Positions 22,068 to 31,500 of a DNA stretch of 64,000 nucleotides are shown here, in pieces. The notes below the pieces were generated by a model. The model had not been told where the DNA came from. It saw only the letters and a list, made by a program, of their open reading frames with translations, and made no database searches. Location of the stretch: NCBI GenBank assembly GCA_947172415.1, contig OX359191.1:1302001-1366000 (forward strand), written 5' to 3'. How positions within the stretch are numbered: position 1 is the stretch's first letter; every line of letters starts with the position of its first letter. This DNA is from Chondrosia reniformis. Its lineage: Eukaryota > Porifera > Demospongiae > Chondrillida > Chondrillidae. The translations under genes and the position numbers were made by a program.

Positions 22068-25000
22068 ATGTGAGTAGAATGACAAATGCCTCCTAAGAAA
22101 TGTATATATGCCATTCACTGAGTGATTTCCTAACTAAATTGTGTGGCATAAATATGGTTTAAGATCTAAAATTTCTACTCGTTTAGGAGTTCAGCCAGTC
22201 CCGGCATTCCAGCTCGTGAAGACGCCCCTTCTCTCACGTATGTCTATGTTGGCCACAAACTTCCAGAGAACATTTCATTAGATGATTTAATTCATCACTT
22301 TCAAGCCCTAAAGCAGCACATCGATGCGGACCACAGCACGATAGTAGAAAGATCAAATAATAGATTCGCCAAGATTGCCTTCACTAGCATAGGAGCGGCC
22401 GAGGCGTGTTGTAAGAATTACAATCAGCTCGAAGTGCACTCTTTCAAGATAACTGTAAATACCTGGACTGGCAATGAAAAACAGAATAAAGCGAAGTCAC
22501 CTCTGCCCGCCCTCCAGACCAGTGACACTGGAGGGCAGAAGACTGACATGAAGGCCTTTTTCGGAGTCCTTGGAGTTCAGCTGTCTGATGATTCCAGTGA
22601 AGCTGAGGAAGAGAGCTCGGAAGATGAAGACAGTGATACATCCTCACAAGCATCGTCTCATGCTTCCAATATGACTCAGCCTAAAAAGTCCTATGTTGCC
22701 TATGTCGGTCAGAGTTTACCAGATGGTATTACAACTGGTAACATATACAATCATTTCCAAGCAATCCATGGGAGTATTAAGCCCATATCGGTACGTGTGT
22801 TTTATGCCAAAAATAAAAACAGAATAGCAAAGATTTCCTTTACGTCTCCCGAGGCTCTTGCCCGAGCCATTTCCCAGTACAACAATACAGTATTGAATGG
22901 GTATACCATTAGTGTGCAGAAGTGGGGAGAAAGGCCTTCCAAACCTATCTCTCCAGCTAAGTCTGATGATTCCAGTGAAGCTGAGGAAGAGAGCTCGGAA
23001 GATGAAGACAGTGATACATCCTCACAAGCATCGTCTCATGCTTCCAATATGACTCAGCCTAAAAAGTCCTATGTTGCCTATGTCGGTCAGAGTTTACCAG
23101 ATGGTATTACAACTGGTAACATATACAATCATTTCCAAGCAATCCATGGGAGTATTAAGCCCATATCGGTACGTGTGTTTTATGCCAAAAATAAAAACAG
23201 AATAGCAAAGATTTCCTTTACGTCTCCCGAGGCTCTTGCCCGAGCCATTTCCCAGTACAACAATACAGTATTGAATGGGTATACCATTAGTGTGCAGAAG
23301 TGGGGAGAAAGGCCTTCCAAACCTATCTCTCCAGCTAAGTCTGATGATTCCAGTGAAGCTGAGGAAGAGAGCTCGGAAGATGAAGACAGTGATACATCCT
23401 CACAAGCATCGTCTCATGCTTCCAGTATGACACAGTCTAAAGAATCTTCTTCTGGTAAAACAGACCCAACAGAAGCTACGGTTATCCCAAGTAGCCAAGA
23501 TGGCTGGCCAACTGCCTATATTGGCTATAATCTCCCTGAGACAATTAGTGTCAGTAACCTGGAGAGTCACTTTAATAGTATAAAGTCCCGTATTCTACCT
23601 GATTCTGTGAAGATACACACTACAAAGAAAAATACCAGATTTGGGAAAATAGCTTTCTTTTCCAGTGATTTCCTGGAGGAAGCCATTTCTCAATTCAATA
23701 AAACTAAAATCAAAGGATATGTGATTGTAGTAAAAAAGTGGAACAGTGCTGAGTCAAATAGAGATCCAAAAACAGAATCTGATACCCTAATGCCACACCC
23801 TTCTAGTTCACACCCTTCTGGACCACACCCTTCTGGACCATACCCTTCTGGACCACACCTTTCTGGACCATACCCTTCTGGACCACACCCTTCTAGACCA
23901 TACCCTTCTGGACCACACCCTTCTGGACCACACCCTTCTGGACCACACCTTTCTGGACCATACCATTCTAGACCACACCCTTCTGGACCACTCCTTTCTG
24001 GACCATACCCTTCTGGACCACACCCTTCTGGACCATACCATTCTAGACCACACCCTTCTGGACCACACCCTTCTGGACCACACCCTTCTGGACCACACCC
24101 TTCTGGTCCGCACCCTCTTCCACCAGCATACCCAAACTATGATCCACCACCAGCCTATGATGATAGTTTTCATTCGCATCATGTGGGACAAATCCAAGGG
24201 GCCCAGGGACAATACCCACCTCTCCAGGGACAGTTTTCAGGGCCCCAGGGACAATATCCAGTTCCTCGGGTCCCTCCTACTGGTCCAACTAGACCCATGT
24301 TTGCTCAAAGTCCTCAGAATCGCCTCCAGGGCTCTCATTACCCCGGGTCTGGTTTTCAACCTCCTCCTGATTTTCATTCATTTCCTTCTAGCCAACGCCC
24401 TGCATCTCCTTTGGGACAGTTTCCCCAAGGAACTATCCATTCTCAGTCACCAACTGACCCACAACACTCCAATAAAAAGGAGAAAAGCAACAACAGATTC
24501 AAAAACACTGCTAAAAAACCTAAAGGATTTGGTAGACATGATCCTGGCCTTGCCGTAATCATTCGTAACATAAACCCAAACATTTCTGAAGACCAGTTAG
24601 CTGACATTATAAAAGAATTTCTTCCAAAGGTGGAGAGTGTCTTTTTGCATGAATGTCAGAATAAGCCAAACTATGCTCATGTAAACTGTCTGACTGAACA
24701 AGATGCCAGACTACTGATGGATGGAATCAACGGCAGGGAGTACTCCGGTCTTTGTGTGTTGGCCAGTCTACAGAAAGGTGAAGCTCGTAGACCTTTAAAA
24801 GCTGATGAGGCAAGTGATACTGCGTCTAATTACTCAGAATCTTCAGCTTCTTCTCGCAAGCAGTTTCCCCAAGGAACTATCCATTCTCAGTCACCAATTG
24901 ACCCACAACACTCCAATAAAAAGGAGAAAAGCAACAACAGATTCAAAAACACTGCTAGCAAGCCCAAAGGACCCAGTAGACATGATCCCAGCCTTGCCGT

Positions 25001-26021
25001 AATCATTCGTAACATAAACCCAAACATTTCTGAAGACCAGTTAGCTGACATTATAAAAGAATTTCTTCCAAAGGTGGAGAGTGTCTTTTTGCATGAATGT
25101 CAGAATAAGCCAAACTATGCTCATGTAAACTGTCTGACTGAACAAGATGCCAGACTACTGATGGATGGAATCAACGGCAGGGAGTACTCCGGTCTTTGTG
25201 TGTTGGCCAGTCTACAGAAAGGTGAAGCTCGTAGACCTTTAAAAGCTGATGAGGCAAGTGATACTGCGTCTAATTACTCAGAATCTTCAGCTTCTTCTCG
25301 CAAGCAGTTTACCAAAGGAGGCAGCAGTGTAAGTGTTAAGATTCATAATCTGGGAAAATCCATTTCAGTTACCAGATTAAACAAGGAAATACAAGGTATT
25401 AGTGGAGTCTTGTTCACAAAGATTATTACAACTAAATATACCTACAATATTGCATATGTAAACTGTACCTCATGGGAAGCTGCCAATAATGTTGCTAAGC
25501 ACCTAAGTGGAAGAGATTTAGGGGGAGTCAGAATTAGAACACAAATTCTTACAAAAGCTTCTCCAAGAGTCTCTTCACCTACTAGGAATATCTCTGAAAG
25601 GTTCACTAAAGCGAAGCAGATGTCAGAGTGGCTTTACAAATTCTTTATGGAGAGATTTGAAAGAGAAATCAGGGAAGCTATGGAAAAAGGTCTTACTCTC
25701 GATTTCAAAGACGAGATCCTGTTGGTGGGGGGTTCTGATGATTTGGTAGATCCTTTCTTTGACAACTACATCTCCCAAGTGTCTGACGTAAGTCTCTCAC
25801 TGACTGCATCGCAGTGGAACCAGCTAGTCACTGTCAAAGAAGAGACCGGGCAGTCCCTGTATCAAGATCTCCTACGACCATATAAGGGGAACCCCAATAT
25901 TCACATAGAAAAGAGGGAAAGTCCCTTCACTTTGATCATAGTTGGTGTTCAGGTTGCTGTAGAAAGTGCTAGGGAGTGCTTTATGGAGAAGCTGGACAAG
26001 AAGATTGCTGTAGACAGGTAA
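22068..26021 (+). CDS. Multi-RRM / KH-like protein, PARP14-type N-terminal half (copy A)
   Basis: A leader exon ends AAGAAT with donor GTGAGT at 22070, and the long exon 22187-26017 begins with G, so splicing makes the start codon AT^G and the protein MSSASPGIPARED. If translation runs into the TAA at 26019-26021 it has about 1278 residues. Order: RRM1 (residues 16-98), acidic Ser-rich linker, RRM2 twice (the second an exact copy), RRM3, PHPSG repeat, Pro/Gln-rich region, RRM4 twice, RRM5, KH-like region ending KKIAVDR. Such arrays occur at the N-terminus of PARP10/14-type proteins and bind nucleic acid. The stop overlaps a good splice donor (AG|GTAAGA), so this copy could instead be spliced to the KH and macro exons at 31755 onward. 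The frame is fully open, with no sign of decay. Confidence 0.75.
22584..23339 (+). repeat. Exact 378-bp coding duplication (acidic linker + RRM2)
   Basis: 22584-22961 and 22962-23339 appear identical base for base, and a third partial unit follows at 23340-23435. The unit is 126 codons, so one whole RRM is added in frame. Copy B at 29061 onward has the unit once. Confidence 0.9.
23800..24110 (+). repeat. 15-bp coding minisatellite (PHPSG)
   Basis: About 20 units of CCACACCCTTCTGGA encode PHPSG/PYPSG/PHLSG. The matching place in copy B (29830-29880) has about four units. The reverse strand is also open, giving a spurious Arg/Val/Trp/Ser frame. Confidence 0.95.
24417..25304 (+). repeat. 444-bp coding duplication (linker + RRM4)
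   Basis: 24417-24860 and 24861-25304 are near-identical (148 codons each), differing mainly in a patch around 24510-24550 versus 24955-24990, where the second matches copy B better (GPSRHDP). Copy B has a single unit. Confidence 0.9.
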
Positions 26022-26609
26022 GAAAGATGGTGCAGTCTCATACATACTGCACAGAAGAGGTCGTATCTCTAAATTTTTATCTTGTACTAAAGGACCGCTA
26101 TTTTGTGTGTATCTGGAGACTTCTAGTCTTAGTAAACGGGGGAGCATGAATGGAGCATTGCTTTTGTAATTGTATTTCAGTGGCAGAGCACTGGTGGTCA
26201 AACCAGCTCTTTAGGGTTAATTCTCAGTAATGGCTTCTTTTGTATTTTCCTAATCATGTATCTAAGCTACGGTCACCTCAATCTATGGGGCATATTTTCC
26301 GTACGAGCGTCCATTTTTATCACTGACTTGCTGTTAGTGCTATATTTAATCTTTAAGTTTCGGTAAAGCAGAAGATCCAGATGGCATCCAATTCAGTATT
26401 GTTTCTGAGTTATGGGCAAATTTAGAGTTACAGGCACCCTTTGGTCCCACACTGCCCAGATAATATGTATATCCGTGTATATATCAGTAGTTTGCTTAAG
26501 TCCACATAATAGTATATGTATATCCATATATATCCTTATATAGTTTGCCTCTGTCCGTATAGTTTTTATATAGTTTGCCTATATAGTATACTATATGTAT
26601 TAGTTATAG
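26022..26609. other. Duplication junction region
   Basis: Holds the 3' flank of copy A, the join at about 26267/26268 and a MITE remnant (26268-26465) lacking its left end. No gene is seen. The left side matches 31366-31595 and the right side matches 21049-21420. Confidence 0.8.
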
Positions 26610-27026
26610 CCCAGAGATGAGGACAGTAGCCAAGGTAGAAGTCTGAGGTGCTGTTGCCGTAGACAACGGCACACTAGTGCTGGTAGTAATTCTAGTCTCC
26701 ACATACGTAGGTACAACTTGGATGCGCAGCTGAGTGAGAAGACGGACATGGCTTTTCTGCAGTTAAACATATGTGAACCATTGAACAGAAAATGGCAAGA
26801 AATTGCCTATGGCCTAGGATTTTCACAAAATAAAATTGAAAATATAAAGGCAGAAAGTATAAACAACCAGCAAAAATGTCTGCAGATGCTTGGCGAATGG
26901 TTACGGGAGGCAAGGAATACTGGTGGCAGAGAGAGAAATTTGAAAAGTCTTTTTGTAGTTTTAATAACAGTAGGACATAGAAGAGAGGCTGAAGATCTAG
27001 TTGAGCAGTTTTATAAGTCAAAATAA
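26610..27026 (+). CDS. Death-domain exon, copy B
   Basis: Same exon as 21422-21838, with acceptor TTATAG before PRDEDSSQG and an open frame to VEQFYKSK and stop. Relative to copy A I see four amino-acid changes (V to I, R to K, M to I, E to V) and three silent ones, with no breaks. No CARD exon lies upstream within unit B, so it is either an alternative last exon for the CARD gene, a Death-domain-only gene, or an untranscribed copy. The first in-frame ATG is inside the domain. Confidence 0.6.
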   Translation, partial: PRDEDSSQGRSLRCCCRRQRHTSAGSNSSLHIRRYNLDAQLSEKTDMAFLQLNICEPLNRKWQEIAYGLGFSQNKIENIKAESINNQQKCLQMLGEWLREARNTGGRERNLKSLFVVLITVGHRREAEDLVEQFYKSK

Positions 27027-27235
27027 TTTCAGTTCTTACACATAAATTATTGTTGTGTTTGATATGTGAAAGGATTAGGGATTGGATTGGAACTTTGTGT
27101 CTAAACGAAGTATGTCCCGTAATAATATCAGGGACATACTTCGTGCATTCTGATTCATGTACTTTTTCAATTTGAGAAGTTCTGCGTAAATAGTTACACA
27201 TGGATGGCGTCGTTACGTACGTAACTATATAGTTA

Positions 27236-27609
27236 AAGTTAAATAAAAACATTCAAAAATGAAGTTAAAAGTAGGGATGGCACTATAACAGTGATTGGCA
27301 CATCTAGAAAAAGTAACGAAACAAGAAAGTGATCATATGGTAAGGCTAACATTGCAGAAGTGGCATACTGAAACTTAACTATACACATCACTTCTATGTT
27401 TGGGCGCATCATGGATATACTAGAAGTAGGGATCGATGCGCCCAAACATAGAAGTGATGTGTATAGTTAAGTTTCAGTATGCCACTTCTGCAATGTTAGC
27501 CTTACCATATGATCACTTTCTTGTTTCGTTACTTTTTCTAGATGTGCCAATCACTGTTATAGTGCCATCCCTACTTTTAACTTCATTTTTGAATGTTTTT
27601 ATTTAACTT
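27236..27609. repeat. Perfect inverted repeat, 175-bp arms, 24-bp spacer
   Basis: 27236-27410 and 27435-27609 are exact reverse complements by my reading. The arm belongs to the AGTAGGGATGGCA family (single diverged copies at 8000-8175 and 11195-11345). Any transcript would fold into a long fully paired hairpin. Confidence 0.95.
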
Positions 27610-28096
27610 GTATTGCTCCTTTTTTCTTGTTAATATTTGTTTTGAAAGTTTTCTTGGCGAAAACTCGAAATAAAGTAGCAGAATAGACGATATAATAGAG
27701 AGCTCTAAATTAAAAAATGGCGTCCGAAAAGATCCCAAATTTGATAAGATGTTTTCTACCGTTCTTTAACATTCAGTTTAGGATATTAAAGGGTCCATAA
27801 TCGTTAAGAATACGACTGTATATAGGCCCTGCAAAGCGACTAAGAAATTCGATCGCGGGTAACGGCAGTACCACAAATATTACTCATTCGGGTTACTTAT
27901 TTTATATACAGAGAATTTGAAACTTAATTAAAAAATGGCGTTCAAAGAGGCCCTAAATTTGGCACTTTCAAAAGTAACACGCTTCGGTTGGAGCGCGTTG
28001 AAATCTAGGGTAGCCTATTCCATAGTTCGGAAACATTCATGACGATTTAGTATTTGTATGTACCTGCGTAAGTTCGCATGTTAGCGCTAGCTCATT

Positions 28097-28148
28097 TGAA
28101 AAAAGAAGAAGAAGAAGAAGAAGAAGAAGAAGAAGAAGAAGAAGAAAA
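28097..28148. repeat. GAA microsatellite
   Basis: About 16 GAA units with A-rich ends lie inside the unit-B-specific insertion. Confidence 0.95.
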
Positions 28149-28531
28149 AATGAGGAATTGCAGAATTTGGCCTATTTCGGTTTAACCACTTTGCGAAGGT
28201 TGTAGAGCATCGTAACATGTTTTGGCGTTTAGAAAAGCATGCAAAAACGACTGCAAACACACGAATGCAACCGAAAATCTGAACGTTGTTGATTTATGAG
28301 GTGTTAATTGATAATACATTGAATAGGGCGGCCATGTTTTTTTTCGGCCATCCCTACTTATAGAGTACTACCGTACTCTATGATATAGGTAGCTGACACT
28401 ATATAGGGTATTTCGTATATATGTTCAGCGCAGCCATTTTTATAAACTACAAGTTCAAGGACGACGTCCTGTTGAAAGTGAATTGAAGCCGATTATATTT
28501 TACACACGCAGAAAGTAAATATACTCCAAGA

Positions 28532-31500
28532 ATGTGAGTAAAATGACAAATGCCTCCTAAGAAATGTATATATGCCATTCACTGAGTGATTTCCTAACAA
28601 AATTGTGTGGCATAAATATGGTTTAAGTGTATACTTTTTAATCCATCTAAAATTTCTACTCGTTTAGGAGTTCAGCCAGTCCCGGCATTCCAGCTCGTGA
28701 AGACGTTCCTTCTCTCACGTATGTCTATGTTGGCCACAAACTTCCAGAGAACATTTCATTAGATGATTTAATTCATCACTTTCAAGCCCTAAAGCGGCAC
28801 ATCGATGCGGACCACAGCACGATAGTAGAAAGGCCAAAGAATAGATTCGCCAAGATTGCCTTCACTAGCATAGGAGCAGCCGAGGCGTGTTGTAAGAATT
28901 ACAATCAGCTCGAAGTGCACTCTTTCAAGATAACTGTAAATACCTGGACTGGTAACGAAAAACAGAATAAAGCGAAGTCACCTCTTCCCGCCCTCCAGAC
29001 CAGTGACACTGGAGGGCAGAAGACAGATATGAAGGCCTTTTTCGGAGTCCTTGGAGTTCAGCCGTCTGATGATTCCAGTGAAGCTGAGGAAGAGAGCTCG
29101 GAAGATGAAGACAGTGATACATCCTCACAAGCATCGTCTCATGCTTCCAATATGACTCAGCCTAAAAAGTCCTATGTTGCCTATGTTGGTCAGAGTTTAC
29201 CAGATGGTATTACAACTGGTAACATATACAATCATTTCAAAGCAATCCATGGGAGTATTAAGCCCAAATCGGTACGTGTGTTTTATGCCAAGAATAAAAA
29301 CAGAATAGCAAAGATTTCCTTTACGTCTCCCGAGGCTCTTGCCCGAGCCATTTCCCAGTACAACAATACAATATTGAATGGGTATACCATTAGTGTACAG
29401 AAGTGGGGAGAAAGGCCTTCCAAACCTATCTCTCCAGCTAAGTCAAAGCAGCCAAAGACTAGAAAGAAGAAGAAGAAAGAATCTTCTTCTGGTAAAACAG
29501 ACCCAACAGAAGCTACGGTTATCCCAAGTAGCCAAGATGGCTGGCCAACTGCCTATATTGGCTATAATCTCCCTGAGACAATTAGCATCAGTGACCTGGA
29601 GAGGCACTTTAATAGTATAAAGTCCCGTATTCTACCTGATTCTGTGAAGATACACACTACAAAGAAAAATACCAGATTTGGGAAAGTAGCTTTCTTTTCC
29701 AGTGATATCCTGGAGGAAGCCATTTCTCAATTCAATAAAACTAAAATCAAAGGATATGTGATTGTAGTAAAGAAGTGGAACAGTGCTGAGTCAAATAGAG
29801 ATCCAAAAACAGAATCTGATACCCTAATGCCACACCCTTCTAGTTCACACCCTTCTGGACCACACCCTTCTGTACCACAACCTCTTCCACCAGCATACCC
29901 AAACTATGATCCACCACCAGCCTATGATGATAGTTTTCATTCACCAAATGTGGGACAAAGCCAAGGTCTCCAGGGACAATACCCACCTCTCCAGGGACAT
30001 TTTTCAGGACCCCAGGGACAGTTTTCAGGGCCCCAGGGACAATATCCAGTTCCTCGGGTCCCTCCTACTGGTCCAACTAGACCCATGTTTGCTCAAAGTC
30101 CTCAGAATCGCCTCCAAGGCCCTCATTACCCTGGGTCTGGTTTTCAACCTCCTCCTGATTTTCATTCAGTTCCTTCTAGCCAACGCCCTGAATCTCATTT
30201 GGGACAGTTTCCCCCAGGAACTATCCATTCTCAGTCACCAACTGACCCACAGCACTCCAAGAAGAAGAAGAAAAGCAACAACAGATCCAAAAGCACTGCT
30301 AGCAAGCCCAAAGGACCCAGTAGACATGATCCTGGCCTTGCCGTAATCATTCGTAACATAAACTCAAGCATATCTGAAGACCAATTAGCTGACATTATAA
30401 AAGAATTTCTTCCAAAGGTGGAGAGTGTCTTTCTGCATGAATGCCAGAATGAGCCAAACTATGCTCATGTAAACTGTCTGACTGAACAAGATGCCAGACT
30501 ACTAGTGGATAGAATCAATGGTAGGAAGTACTCGGGTCTGTATGTGTTTGCCAGTCTACAGAAAGATGGAGCTCGTAAACCTTCGAAAGCTGATGAAGCA
30601 AGTGATACTGCCTCCAATTACTCAGAATCTTCAGCTTCTTCTCGCAAGCAGTTTGCCCAGGGAGGCAGCAGTGCAAGTGTTAAGCTTCATAATCTGGGAA
30701 AATCCATTTCAGTTACCAGATTAAAAAAGGAAATACACGGTATCAGTGGGGTCTTGTTTACAAAGATTATTACAACTAAATATACCTACAATTTTGCATA
30801 TGTAAACTGTACCTCATTGGAAGCTGCCAATAATGTTGCTAAGCACCTAAGTGGAAGAGAATTAGAGGGAGTCAGAATTAGAACACAAATTCTTACAAAA
30901 TCTTCTCCAAGGGTCTCTTCACCCACCAGGAATATCTCTGAAAGGTTCACTAAAGAGAAGCAAATGTCAGAGTGGCTTTACAAATTCTTTATGGAGAGAT
31001 TTGAAAGAGAAATCAGGGAAGCTATGGAAAAAGGTCTTACTCTCGATTTCAAAGACGAGATCCTGTTGGTGGGGGGTTCTGATGATTTGGTAGATCCTTT
31101 CTTTGACAACTACATCTCCCAAGTGTCTGACGTAAGTCTCTCACTGACTGCATCGCAGTGGAACCAGCTAGTCACTGTCAAAGAAGAGACCGGACAGTCC
31201 CTGTATCAAGATCTCCTACGACCATATAAGGGGAACCCCAATATTCACATAGAAAAGAGGGAAAGTCCCTTCACTTTGATCATAGTTGGTGTTCAGGTTG
31301 CTGTAGAAAGTGCTAGGGAGTGCTTTATGGAGAAGCTGGACAAGAAGATTGCTGTAGACAGGTAAGGAAAATGGTGCAGTCTCATACATACTGCACAGAT
31401 GAGGTCGTATCTCTAAATTTTTATCTTGTACTATATGTATTTGGAGACTTCTGGTCTTGGTATAAGGGGGCAGCATGAATAGAGGATTGCTTTTGTAATT

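Larger units (their letters stand above)
21049..26267. repeat. Tandem duplication unit A (5.2 kb)
   Basis: From CTAAGCTACGGGCACCTC to AATCATGTAT, this unit corresponds in order to 26268-31595: MITE fragment, Death-domain exon, split-ATG leader, long RRM exon, 3' flank. Unit A has extra internal duplications in the RRM exon. Unit B has an extra insertion of about 1.3 kb. Confidence 0.9.
27027..28531. other. Unit-B-specific insertion of about 1.3 kb with hairpins
   Basis: Unit A runs from ATTATTGTT (21861) to ATATAGGTAGCTGAC within about 70 bp. Unit B has about 1.3 kb there (27050-28385). It contains a 14-bp-stem hairpin (27105-27144), the 175-bp-arm inverted repeat, a GAA tract and CCATCCCTACTT at its right end, the reverse complement of AAGTAGGGATGG near its left end. 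No gene is seen. Confidence 0.75.

Noticed and set aside
23808..24212. Minus-strand RRVWS-repeat frame
   Set aside because: Antisense of the coding PHPSG repeat; the sense strand is continuous with RRM domains.
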